Shown here: in pieces, positions 1 to 7,529 of the stretch | How positions within the stretch are numbered: position 1 is the first letter of the stretch | Layout of the letters: every line of letters begins with the position of its first letter | Assembly (NCBI GenBank): GCA_023389155.1 | Contig: JAEWEV010000030.1 | Coordinates: forward strand, 1 to 46,487 | Direction: 5' to 3' | Length of the DNA stretch: 46,487 bases | From: Pseudomonadota bacterium | GTDB taxonomy: Bacteria > Pseudomonadota > Gammaproteobacteria > Burkholderiales > Burkholderiaceae_B | Position numbers and translations under genes: made by a program | Notes under the pieces: generated by a model | The model's database searches: none | What the model was told of the DNA's origin: nothing | What the model saw: the letters and a program-made list of their open reading frames with translations, nothing else

Positions 1-65
1 GCAAGTGCTGTAAGGGATGCGACCAGACCATACCGGATACGGGGGAAAAGGCGAGTTTGGTTCAT
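1..65 (-). CDS. bamE: Outer membrane assembly lipoprotein BamE/OmlA, N-terminal fragment
   Basis: Only the first 21 codons are in the window; the gene runs off the left edge. Read on the minus strand, the ATG at 65-63 opens a peptide beginning MNQTRLFPRIRYGLVASLTA, which has a basic N-terminus followed by a hydrophobic run, as at the start of a lipoprotein signal peptide. The lipobox cysteine would lie beyond the edge. The call rests on this signal sequence plus context: bamE (omlA/smpA) is divergent from fur in many proteobacteria, including Bordetella. BamE is a small lipoprotein of the BAM complex that inserts outer-membrane beta-barrels. The name is inference from context; that it is an exported protein start is seen directly. 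Confidence 0.6.
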   Translation of the reverse strand, partial: MNQTRLFPRIRYGLVASLTAL

Positions 66-220
66 GACTTGGCGACGTTCCTGTATTTGGACTCGTAAAA
101 GCGTTATGATAATAGTTCTGGGCAATCAATAGGATTGTTTAGCCAGGTAATCTCAAAAATTAGTCGGAAGCGTGTTTTCCGCATTATCTTATCCACCTCC
201 TATTTATCAGCGAGCGAGCC
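66..220. promoter_or_regulatory. Divergent bamE/fur intergenic region
   Basis: This 155-bp region separates two divergent genes and should carry both promoters. For fur a possible -10 is GATAAT at 108-113 with TTGGAC at 87-92 (15-bp spacer, slightly short). The string around 104-117 is AT-rich and loosely resembles part of a Fur box, but no full 19-bp inverted repeat was found, so autoregulation by Fur is not claimed. Confidence 0.3.
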
Positions 221-655
221 TTGAACGAATTACATGATCCCAGTGAATTGAAAAGCATGGGTCTCAAAGCCACTTTTCCGAGGCTTAAGATCCTGGATAT
301 CTTCCGCAAGGCAGAAATCCGTCACTTGAGCGCAGAGGATGTTTATCGCCTGCTCATTTCCGAAAATGTCGATATCGGTCTTGCCACCGTTTATCGTGTG
401 CTTACTCAGTTCGAACAGGCGGGCATACTGTCCAGAAGCCAGTTTGACAATGGGAAGGCTGTGTACGAGCTGGATGATGGTGCTCATCACGATCACCTGG
501 TATGTTCAGTCTGCGGCAAAGTGGTTGAGTTTTCTGATCCGGAAATCGAGAGGCGTCAGTCAAAAGTGGCCAAAGACAATAACTTTCTGCTAGAAAGCCA
601 TGCCATGGTGCTCTATGGCATTTGCAGCGATTGCGAAAGTAAACATCGTCGCTAG
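221..655 (+). CDS. fur: Ferric uptake regulator Fur
   Basis: Fur is the Fe(II)-sensing dimeric repressor of iron uptake genes. The 144-residue product has the N-terminal winged helix (about 1-82, recognition region around GLATVYRVLTQFE) and the C-terminal metal-binding/dimerisation domain. Visible ligands are the HHDH motif at 89-92, the C95-x2-C98 pair and a second C135-x2-C138 pair, so both the regulatory and the structural zinc site appear intact. The start is TTG at 221: there is no upstream ATG in frame, and the first in-frame ATG (codon 13, inside the conserved KxMGLK segment) would remove conserved sequence. The gene is monocistronic, followed by a hairpin terminator and the convergent recN. 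Confidence 0.95.
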   Translation: MNELHDPSELKSMGLKATFPRLKILDIFRKAEIRHLSAEDVYRLLISENVDIGLATVYRVLTQFEQAGILSRSQFDNGKAVYELDDGAHHDHLVCSVCGKVVEFSDPEIERRQSKVAKDNNFLLESHAMVLYGICSDCESKHRR

Positions 656-661
656 GCTAGA

Positions 662-693
662 TTCGGGTCGCAAATTGCGGCCCGAACGATTTT
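662..693 (+). terminator. Rho-independent terminator of fur
   Basis: A 10-bp stem (TTCGGGTCGC at 662-671 with GCGGCCCGAA at 677-686, one G-T pair) and 5-nt loop starts 7 nt after the fur stop codon and is followed by a short T run at 690-693. Confidence 0.65.
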
Positions 694-734
694 GGCGGAC
701 ACCCTCAGGTCTTCAATCTTCCATCCAGGAATAA

Positions 735-754
735 CCCGGGTATTTTTACCCGGG
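735..754 (-). terminator. Hairpin downstream of recN
   Basis: A perfect 8-bp inverted repeat, CCCGGGTA (735-742) and TACCCGGG (747-754) with a TTTT loop, sits 9 nt past the recN stop codon. On the minus strand it is followed only by TTATTCC, so the U tract is weak. It may serve as a terminator for the convergent fur and recN transcripts. Confidence 0.4.
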
Positions 755-763
755 CATTGTTCG

Positions 764-2410
764 TCAATCCGCGTGGGTCAGCATTTCGCGCGCGTGCTCG
801 CGCGTGGTTGCCGTGATTTTGACGCCCCCCAGCATGCGGGCGATTTCCTCCACGCGTGCCTTTTCGTCAAGCAGATCAATACGCGACACGGTTTCGTGTT
901 TGCCCTGTTTTTTCTGGACTTCGAAATGATGGTGAGCGCAGGCGGCCACCTGGGGCAGGTGAGTGACGCAAAGCACCTGGTGTTGACGACCCAGATCACG
1001 CAACAGTTTGCCAACGACTTCGGCGACAGCGCCACCGATACCAGTGTCGACTTCGTCATAAATCAGTGTAGGAACCTGGTGTGCCTGGTTGGCCATGACC
1101 GACAGGGCCAGTGAAATTCGCGCCAGTTCACCACCCGAAGCAACCTTTGCCAGAGGCCGCGGTTCACTGCCGGCATGGGCGGCAACATTGAATTGCACAT
1201 TGTCCATGCCTGATGCCGCCGGCTCTGCGGGCCTTACGGTAATCTCGAATGTGCTGCCTTTCATGGCCAGCGTCTGCAAGGCTTTGCTGACCGCCTGCGA
1301 AAGGGTCTGCGCCGTGGCTTTGCGTGCTGTCGTAAGTTTTTCTGCGACTTCGCGATAAGCGGCTTCGAGCTTTGTCGCTTCCTGCTCAAGTCCAGCCAGA
1401 TCGGATGCATTGCTCAGCGCCTGTAGCGCTTCTGTCAGCTCCTGCTGGCGATCATACAGGTTTTCCGGCTCCAGCCGGAATTTGCGCGCTGTGTTGAACA
1501 TTGCGCTCATACGTTCTTCCGTCTCCGCCAGGCGCGCCGGGTCCAGGTCGGCCTTATCCAGATAACTGCCAAGATCGGAAGCGGCTTCGGCAACGGCAAT
1601 CCGGGCCGATTCCAGGGCTTCGCAGACGCCCTGTAAGGCCGGGTCATTGCGCAGAAGCGGCTCAATGCGGTGCATGGCAGCGTTGAGCATCGCCAGCGTA
1701 GAGGCGTCTTCACCGTCCAGAAGATTCAGTGTGCTGGCCGCACCTTCCAGCAACGCAGAGGCATTAGCCAGGCGGTTGTAGTCGGCGTTGATGGTGGCCC
1801 ATTCATCCTTGCCGGGATTGAGCCGGCTGATCTCGTTCAGCTGCCATTCCAGGCGTTCCTGTTCAGCCTGCACCTCGCGCTGGTTGTTACGTGCATGCTC
1901 AAGCTTCTGCTGCGCCTGCTGCCAGTCCTTCCAGTGGGCGCTGACCTGCGCAGCCAGTGTCTCGTGCCGGCCATGCGCATCAAGCAGAATACGTTGTTCA
2001 TGTCGCTGCAGCAGTTTCTGATGCGCGTGCTGGCCGTGGATATCCAGCAGATGTGAGCCGAAGGTTTTGAGCTGGCCTAAGGTGCCAGGTACACCATTGA
2101 TGAACGCCCTGGACTTTCCACTACGGTCAATGACACGTCGCAGCACCAGTTCGTCGTCGTCCAGCTCCAGTTCCGCAAGCAGGGGATGCAGAGAGGCCGG
2201 CACATCGAAAATCGCACTGATGTCGGCTTTGGCTGCACCTTCGCGGATAGCGCCGCTGTCTCCACGCGCGCCCAGCGTGAGTGCCAGGGCGTCGATAAGA
2301 ATGGATTTGCCGGCGCCGGTTTCTCCGGTGAAGACAGAGAAGCCGGCGTCAAAGTGCAATTCGGTTTGTTCAACGATGACAAAATCACGGATATGCAGGG
2401 AACGGAGCAT
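764..2410 (-). CDS. recN: DNA repair protein RecN
   Basis: RecN is an SMC-like ATPase that acts early in recombinational repair of double-strand breaks. The product is 548 residues, close to the 553 of E. coli RecN. The N-terminal half-ABC domain begins MLRSLHIRDFVIVEQTELHF and holds Walker A GETGAGKS at 29-36. The middle is long, charged and helical as expected for the coiled coil. The C-terminal half-ABC domain has a signature-like VASGGELARISLAL and Walker B LIYDEVDTGIGG, then a switch motif CVTHLPQVAA. It lies downstream of nadK on the same strand with a 68-bp gap, an arrangement common in betaproteobacteria. Identification is secure. Confidence 0.97.
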   Translation of the reverse strand: MLRSLHIRDFVIVEQTELHFDAGFSVFTGETGAGKSILIDALALTLGARGDSGAIREGAAKADISAIFDVPASLHPLLAELELDDDELVLRRVIDRSGKSRAFINGVPGTLGQLKTFGSHLLDIHGQHAHQKLLQRHEQRILLDAHGRHETLAAQVSAHWKDWQQAQQKLEHARNNQREVQAEQERLEWQLNEISRLNPGKDEWATINADYNRLANASALLEGAASTLNLLDGEDASTLAMLNAAMHRIEPLLRNDPALQGVCEALESARIAVAEAASDLGSYLDKADLDPARLAETEERMSAMFNTARKFRLEPENLYDRQQELTEALQALSNASDLAGLEQEATKLEAAYREVAEKLTTARKATAQTLSQAVSKALQTLAMKGSTFEITVRPAEPAASGMDNVQFNVAAHAGSEPRPLAKVASGGELARISLALSVMANQAHQVPTLIYDEVDTGIGGAVAEVVGKLLRDLGRQHQVLCVTHLPQVAACAHHHFEVQKKQGKHETVSRIDLLDEKARVEEIARMLGGVKITATTREHAREMLTHAD

Positions 2411-2478
2411 GTATTCGTACTTCTGTGATGAATGGGATTGCCGGATCCAGGAAGAGCCGATGACGTCAGGCAGCGCTG

Positions 2479-3366
2479 CTAATTGGACTCGGGCATGATA
2501 TTCCAGTGCAGCTTCTGGCGCAGGGTCGAAAAGAAACTGTAACCTTTGGGATGCAGAAAGCGGATCTGATGGTCGGCCTTGGTAACGACAATTTTGTCAC
2601 CAAGTTGCAGGTCAGACCAGGTCTGCATGTCAAAATGCACGCTGGCGCCGGTTTCGACCCGACCCACTTCCGTCAGCGTCAGGGACAGGGTGCCGGTATC
2701 AGGAACGGCAATCGGCCGGTTCGACAGGGTTTGGGGCGCAACCGGAACGAGCAGGAACGCGTTGACCGCAGGATGCAGGATGGGTCCGCTGGCGCTGAGC
2801 GAATAGGCCGTGGAACCGGTGGGCGTGGCCACAATCAGGCCATCGGCGCGCTGCCGGTACATCAGTGTCTCGTTGTATTCCACGCAGATTTCGATCATGC
2901 CCCCGCGACTGGCGCGGTTTAGCACGACGTCGTTGAGTGCCAGCGCACAGGTAAGTGTCTGTTCGTCGCGTACCACAGAGGCCTGCAGCAGGGAGCGATG
3001 CTCGATATCGAACTGGCCGTCAAGAACCGATTCGATGGCTTCCTGCGCATTTTGTACGGGAATATCTGTGATGAAACCCAGGCGTCCGTGGTTGATTCCA
3101 AGCATGGGCACATCATATTGAGCCAGTTTGCGGCCCACGCCCAGCATGGTACCATCGCCCCCCATAACAATGACAAGGTCCGCCTGCGTGCCGATTTCGG
3201 CGGTTGTCGCCGTGGGATACTCGGTTACGCCCGTATTTTCCGATGTTTCCTTTTCAACCAGGACCTGTCGGCCGGCACTGCTAAGTACGCGCGCCAGGGC
3301 GCGCAGCGGCGCATCAAGACCGGAGTCGTGATATCTGCCGACCAGCGCTATGGTTGAAAAATGCAT
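2479..3366 (-). CDS. nadK: NAD kinase
   Basis: Phosphorylates NAD+ to NADP+ using ATP or polyphosphate in the cytoplasm. The 295-residue product has the hallmark GGDGT at 69-73 (in VIVMGGDGTMLG), the ALNDVVLNR segment of the NAD-binding pocket, and the glycine-rich TPTGSTAYSLSASGP. Length matches the family. The start is the ATG at 3366 giving MHFSTIALVGRYHD; the frame stays open further upstream, but that extension encodes an unrelated hydrophobic stretch and would enter the divergent hrcA promoter region. It is probably co-transcribed with recN. Confidence 0.95.
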   Translation of the reverse strand: MHFSTIALVGRYHDSGLDAPLRALARVLSSAGRQVLVEKETSENTGVTEYPTATTAEIGTQADLVIVMGGDGTMLGVGRKLAQYDVPMLGINHGRLGFITDIPVQNAQEAIESVLDGQFDIEHRSLLQASVVRDEQTLTCALALNDVVLNRASRGGMIEICVEYNETLMYRQRADGLIVATPTGSTAYSLSASGPILHPAVNAFLLVPVAPQTLSNRPIAVPDTGTLSLTLTEVGRVETGASVHFDMQTWSDLQLGDKIVVTKADHQIRFLHPKGYSFFSTLRQKLHWNIMPESN

Positions 3367-3528
3367 AGTGAAACCATATACAATAAACGAAACGACAATG
3401 AAGATGGAACAAGTACCGGAAATGAAACCTACGGCATTTGTCATAATACGTTATTCTACAATGACTACAGGTTGAACAATTAAGGTGTCCGTAAAATATC
3501 CCTTGGTACAAACCATTACAGACTCACC

Positions 3529-4530
3529 ATGGATGATCGCGCAAACGCACTACTAAAAGCTCTGATCGAGCGATATATTGATGATGGACAGCCGGTCGGG
3601 TCCAGAACGCTGTCAAAGCTGTTTGAACTGTCTCCGGCAACAATCCGCAATGTGATGGCCGATCTGGAAGATCTTGGTCTGATTCACAGTCCGCACACGT
3701 CGGCCGGGCGTATTCCCACGCCCCAGGGGTACCGGCTGTTTGTCGATAATCTGCTTGTGATCAAACCCTATGACATCGAGCAGCCCTCCGGCCTGCACGA
3801 CGCGTTTTCCAATACTGCGCCCAGCAAGGCGTTGAGTGTGGCGGCCTCGCTGGTGTCCAATCTCACGCAGTTCGCTGGCGTGGTCCTTACGCCCAAGCGA
3901 TCCCAGGTGTTTCGGCAGATCGAGTTCATCAGATTGTCGCAGCGACGTATCCTGCTTATTATTGTTACGCCGGACGGTGACGTACAGAACCGTATCCTGT
4001 CCCCCGTACACGACTATACCGAAGCCCAGCTGATCGAGGCCGGTAACTATTTCAATCACAATTTCGCCGGCAAATCCTTCGAACAGGTGCGCGAACAGCT
4101 GGGTAATGAACTGAACCAGCTCAAGGAAGAAATCTCCTCACTGATGCAGGCTGCTGTCGATGCCGGAAATGACGACGATCATGAATCATCCGTGGTGATT
4201 TCGGGCGAGCGGCGTTTACTGGAAATCAAAGACTTCGCCTCCGATATGGACCGTCTGCGCAAGATGTTTTCGCTGTTCGAACAGAAGACGGATCTGATGC
4301 AACTGCTGGACGTGACCGACAGATCGCAGGGTGTCAAAATATACATTGGCGGCGATTCCAGCCTGGTTCCCATGGAGGATGTCTCTGTCATTACGGCCCC
4401 TTACGGGGTGGATGGGAAAATCGTTGGCACCCTTGGTGTTATCGGCCCCAGCCGCATGTCATACAACCGGGTGATTCCCATCGTGGACCTCACAGCCCGG
4501 TTGTTGTCGAACGCCCTCAGTCACCAGTAA
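3529..4530 (+). CDS. hrcA: Heat-inducible transcription repressor HrcA
   Basis: HrcA represses chaperone genes by binding CIRCE inverted repeats and is kept active by GroEL. The 333-residue product starts with the family-typical MDDRANALLKALIERYI and a winged-helix segment (about 1-75: VGSRTLSKLFELSPATIRNVMADLEDLGLI, then SPHTSAGRIPTPQGYR). The remainder matches the GAF-like dimerisation region, ending VDLTARLLSNAL. It diverges from nadK across 162 bp. No CIRCE element was seen before grpE or dnaK, so in this organism HrcA targets (probably groESL) are likely elsewhere, while the DnaK genes here use sigma-32 promoters. Confidence 0.96.
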   Translation: MDDRANALLKALIERYIDDGQPVGSRTLSKLFELSPATIRNVMADLEDLGLIHSPHTSAGRIPTPQGYRLFVDNLLVIKPYDIEQPSGLHDAFSNTAPSKALSVAASLVSNLTQFAGVVLTPKRSQVFRQIEFIRLSQRRILLIIVTPDGDVQNRILSPVHDYTEAQLIEAGNYFNHNFAGKSFEQVREQLGNELNQLKEEISSLMQAAVDAGNDDDHESSVVISGERRLLEIKDFASDMDRLRKMFSLFEQKTDLMQLLDVTDRSQGVKIYIGGDSSLVPMEDVSVITAPYGVDGKIVGTLGVIGPSRMSYNRVIPIVDLTARLLSNALSHQ

Positions 4531-4689
4531 ATCATCTCGCTCACGACGTGTGGTGCGACAGCGCATTGCCCGCCGGCAAAACAGGGGATCACGGCCTCTG
4601 AATTGTCCCAGATACAGGATTGTCAGACTGCGGGAGGGGTGCAATCCGGGTACAATTCTGTATTGACATTGCATTTGAGAAGCCTGCGC

Positions 4690-5685
4690 ATGAATACAGG
4701 AGTCGTACTGATCAACCTTGGCACCCCGGCCAGCCCTGATGTGGGGGCCATTCGTGCCTATCTGGCGGAATTTCTGTCTGATCCGCGTGTTGTCGAAATC
4801 CCTCCCGTGATCTGGAAGCCCGTTCTCAATCTTGCCGTGCTGCCGCAGCGACCTGCAAAGCTGGTGCCCAAGTATCGCGAGATCTGGATGGAAGAGGGCT
4901 CCCCCTTGCTGGTTTACGGCAAGCGTCTGGCGCAGGGTGTGCAGGCGCAGCTGGATCGTGAACAGGTACCGGCCACCGTTGTACTTGCAATGCGTTATGG
5001 CGAGCCATCCATGCAGCAGGCGTTCGAGCAGTTGCGCGAGGCCGGTTGCGAGCGAATTCTGATTTTTCCGCTATACCCCCAATTCTCCACCAGCACCACC
5101 GCAACCATTTTTGAACGGACCCTGGCGCTGTATCGCGATGCCCGGGATATGCCTGAGTTCCGCTTCGTCAAGCGATTTCATCGCCTGCCGGGGTATGTGA
5201 ATACGCTGGCGCAAAACGTGCGTGACTATTGGCGCGAGCACGGCAAACCGCAGCAGCTGCTGCTGAGTTTCCATGGGCTGCCCAAGCGCTCGGTTGATCA
5301 GGGAGATCCGTATCTGAGCGACTGCATGGCAACGGCAGAATCGCTGCAGGCGGCGCTGGCAGCAGAAGGTGTGCCTATCGATATTGGCTTTCAGAGCCGC
5401 TTCGGCCGAGCCGAATGGCTAGGCCCTTCCACACTGTCGGTTCTGCAGGCGTATCCGGGCGACAACGTCCGTCACGTAGACGTTCTGTGCCCTGGCTTCG
5501 TCGCCGATTGCCTGGAAACGCTGGAAGAAATTCGCATCGAATGCGCACAAGCTTTCAGTCAGGCCGGAGGCGAGCAGTTCCGTTATATCCCCTGCCTGAA
5601 CGATCAACCGGACTGGATCAACGCCGTGGCAGGGCTGGTGCGTCAGCATATCGCCGACTGGCCCCACACCGGAACGACAGAATAA
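4690..5685 (+). CDS. hemH: Ferrochelatase
   Basis: Inserts Fe2+ into protoporphyrin IX, the last step of protoheme synthesis. The 331-residue product opens MNTGVVLINLGTPASPD, the usual ferrochelatase start. Conserved active-site residues are visible: His195 in LLSFHGLPKRSVDQGDPY and Glu242 in FQSRFGRAEWLGPST. LIFPLYPQFSTSTTAT is also family-typical. The chosen ATG at 4690 gives the expected N-terminus; the frame is open for 29 codons upstream but those are not family-like. It follows hrcA at 159 bp; a possible -10 is TACAAT at 4651-4656. The hrcA-hemH-grpE-dnaK-dnaJ neighbourhood is common in Bordetella-like genomes. Confidence 0.95.
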   Translation: MNTGVVLINLGTPASPDVGAIRAYLAEFLSDPRVVEIPPVIWKPVLNLAVLPQRPAKLVPKYREIWMEEGSPLLVYGKRLAQGVQAQLDREQVPATVVLAMRYGEPSMQQAFEQLREAGCERILIFPLYPQFSTSTTATIFERTLALYRDARDMPEFRFVKRFHRLPGYVNTLAQNVRDYWREHGKPQQLLLSFHGLPKRSVDQGDPYLSDCMATAESLQAALAAEGVPIDIGFQSRFGRAEWLGPSTLSVLQAYPGDNVRHVDVLCPGFVADCLETLEEIRIECAQAFSQAGGEQFRYIPCLNDQPDWINAVAGLVRQHIADWPHTGTTE

Positions 5686-5720
5686 ATTATTCCTTACCTT
5701 CATCAAGTCAGAGAACCATC

Positions 5721-6596
5721 ATGGCAGTTATCATTCGTGCCCTTTATGTTTATCCCGTGAAGTCGTGTGCCGGCATTGCCCTGGACAGTGCGTCCATCAG
5801 CGCCGCCGGTGTGAAATGGGATCGGCAGTTCATTCTGGTGGATGCGGCTGGCCGGATGATAACGCAGCGTACCGTTCCGCGCATGGTACTGGTCAAGCCG
5901 ATGTTGCAGCCGGAGCTTGAGCAAATGGTGCTGAACGCCCCGGGCGTGTCCCCCCTCACGGTTTCTCTGGCTGCTCCTGACTCGCAGGAAAAGCCTGTTC
6001 CTGTACAGGTCTGGTCAGGAAGTCCACTGGGGTCACCCGTGAGCGAAAAAGCCGATCAGTGGTTCAGTGAGGTACTGGGCCAGCCTTGCCATCTGTTGCG
6101 CCTTCATCCTCAATCGCAGCGCCGCGTTGTTTCAGAGTTTCCCGAGAGCTGGCAATTGCGCCATCGGGACTGGAAGCCGCTAAATACCCTGGATCAGACT
6201 TTCGGGTTTGCTGATGGTTTTCCATTTCTGATTACCAGCCAGGCCTCGCTGGATTCACTGAATGCAACGCTGGACGAAAAAAACGTGGCAGCCGTAGAAA
6301 TGATCCGCTTTCGGCCCAATATCGTTCTTGAGGGCCTGCCGGAATATGAAGAAGATTATGTTTTCGGAATGACCGCAGGCGAACTGCATTTTGCCATGGT
6401 CAAGCCATGTCCGCGGTGCCCGATCCCCAACGTCAATCCCGAGACAGCCGCCGTGGCTGATGAGCCCGGCCTGACCTTGATGAAAACCCGCAGCGCCGAG
6501 CTGGGCGTGCTTTTTGGAGTGAATGCGGTTCTGACGGACGATGTCACCCACGAGCTGAAGATCGGGCAGGAAGTGGCGCTCGAATATGACTTTTAA
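5721..6596 (+). CDS. MOSC domain protein, YcbX-like without ferredoxin domain
   Basis: Two domains are recognisable in 291 residues: an N-terminal MOSC_N beta-barrel (about 1-125, starting MAVIIRALYVYPVKSCAGI) and a C-terminal MOSC domain with the signature KPCPRCPIPNVNPET near residues 235-250; the cysteine there is the kind that ligates the molybdenum cofactor in mARC/YcbX proteins. E. coli YcbX (369 residues) carries an extra C-terminal 2Fe-2S ferredoxin domain, absent here, so electrons must come from another partner. Related enzymes reduce N-hydroxylated substrates such as 6-hydroxylaminopurine; the substrate here cannot be read from sequence. The ATG at 5721 was chosen because MAVIIRALYVYPVKSC fits the family start. 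It sits 35 bp after hemH and may be co-transcribed. Confidence 0.85.
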   Translation: MAVIIRALYVYPVKSCAGIALDSASISAAGVKWDRQFILVDAAGRMITQRTVPRMVLVKPMLQPELEQMVLNAPGVSPLTVSLAAPDSQEKPVPVQVWSGSPLGSPVSEKADQWFSEVLGQPCHLLRLHPQSQRRVVSEFPESWQLRHRDWKPLNTLDQTFGFADGFPFLITSQASLDSLNATLDEKNVAAVEMIRFRPNIVLEGLPEYEEDYVFGMTAGELHFAMVKPCPRCPIPNVNPETAAVADEPGLTLMKTRSAELGVLFGVNAVLTDDVTHELKIGQEVALEYDF

Positions 6597-6628
6597 TGGG
6601 ACTGCCTGCGAGCGCGGGCGCCCATTCC

Positions 6629-6656
6629 CTTGAATTTATCCAGGCCGCCCCCATGT
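6629..6656 (+). promoter_or_regulatory. Sigma-32 heat-shock promoter of grpE
   Basis: CTTGAAT at 6629-6635, a 13-bp spacer, then CCCCATGT at 6649-6656. This is almost identical to the RpoH consensus (CTTGAAA, 13-15 bp, CCCCATNT) and lies 36 bp before the grpE start codon. Confidence 0.85.
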
Positions 6657-6692
6657 TGGGCGTAACGATATTGATTAGACGCAGGAGCAGAA

Positions 6693-7283
6693 ATGACACA
6701 GGAATTTGATCCCACAAAACAATCGGCCCCCCAGGCAGAAAACGAAGAAAATCAGCAGAATGCGCAGGCAGAGGTGACCGATACCGAACAGGCTGAAGCG
6801 GAAGGCGTCGCCGTTCCGACCGAGGACCTGGAAGCCAAGTATACGGAGCTGGAAGCCAAAGTCAGCCAGTATCATGATCAATTGCTGCGTGCCCATGCCG
6901 AAATGGAAAACGTTCGCCGTCGCGCTCAGGAAGACGTTTCCAAGGCCCGCAAGTTTGGCACCGAATCCTTTGCCGAAAGCCTGGTTCCGGTCAGGGACAG
7001 CCTGGAAGCTGCGCTGGCACTCGAAAATCAATCTGTTGAGTCCTTCCGGGAAGGGCTGGAGACCACACTGCGGCAATTGACTTCGGCGTTTGAGCGCAAC
7101 AATCTGAAGGAAGTCGCACCTGCAGCCGGGGACAAATTCGATCCCCACGTACATCAGGCCATCTCTACCATCCCGGCGCAAGTGCCTGCCGGTACCGTCG
7201 CCAGTACCCTGCAGAAAGGGTATACCATCGCCGATCGCGTGTTGCGACCCGCACTGGTAACTGTTTCCTCTGGCCAGGAATAA
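6693..7283 (+). CDS. grpE: Nucleotide exchange factor GrpE
   Basis: GrpE releases ADP from DnaK and acts as a thermosensor in the DnaK chaperone cycle. The product has 196 residues, close to E. coli GrpE (197). It has an acidic, disordered N-terminus (about 1-50), a long helical region (LEAKYTELEAKVSQYHDQLLRAHAEMENVRRRAQEDV), and the C-terminal beta domain DKFDPHVHQAISTIP...GTVASTLQKGYTIADRVLRPALVTVS. AGGAG sits a few bases before the ATG. It has its own sigma-32 promoter and is separated from dnaK by a hairpin and a second heat-shock promoter. Confidence 0.97.
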   Translation: MTQEFDPTKQSAPQAENEENQQNAQAEVTDTEQAEAEGVAVPTEDLEAKYTELEAKVSQYHDQLLRAHAEMENVRRRAQEDVSKARKFGTESFAESLVPVRDSLEAALALENQSVESFREGLETTLRQLTSAFERNNLKEVAPAAGDKFDPHVHQAISTIPAQVPAGTVASTLQKGYTIADRVLRPALVTVSSGQE

Positions 7284-7289
7284 GGCTTA

Positions 7290-7315
7290 GGCCGGCAGAC
7301 GCGTGTCCGCCGGCC
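7290..7315 (+). terminator. GC-rich hairpin after grpE
   Basis: GGCCGGC (7290-7296) pairs with GCCGGCC (7309-7315), partly extendable, directly after the grpE stop. No U tract follows, so it is a weak terminator or an mRNA-stabilising stem. A 10-bp palindrome CCGAATTCGG then T5 follows at about 7325-7341. Confidence 0.45.
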
Positions 7316-7415
7316 CTGTACTGTCCGAATTCGGTCTTTTTCCGTCGATTCAGCCGTTTTTGATCAAAAAACGTGCCAGAAGCGCAAAAAAATCACGAAA
7401 AATGCAATTTTTTCT

Positions 7416-7444
7416 CTTGAAATAGAAACCGGACAGCCCCACGT
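7416..7444 (+). promoter_or_regulatory. Sigma-32 heat-shock promoter of dnaK
   Basis: CTTGAAA at 7416-7422 is a perfect -35, followed by 14 bp and CCCCACGT at 7437-7444 as -10. The start codon of dnaK is 85 bp downstream. No CIRCE inverted repeat was found in 7284-7529. Confidence 0.85.
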
Positions 7445-7529
7445 ACTAGACAACGCAAGATCCTGTGTCGCAGTCATGTTCAGACCAGGGTTCAATAATT
7501 TTGAATTTTTGAAAATAAGGTAGACTCAA

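Noticed and set aside
6597..7529. CIRCE element for HrcA control of grpE/dnaK
   Set aside because: No TTAGCACTC/GAGTGCTAA-type inverted repeat is visible; sigma-32 promoters explain the regulation.
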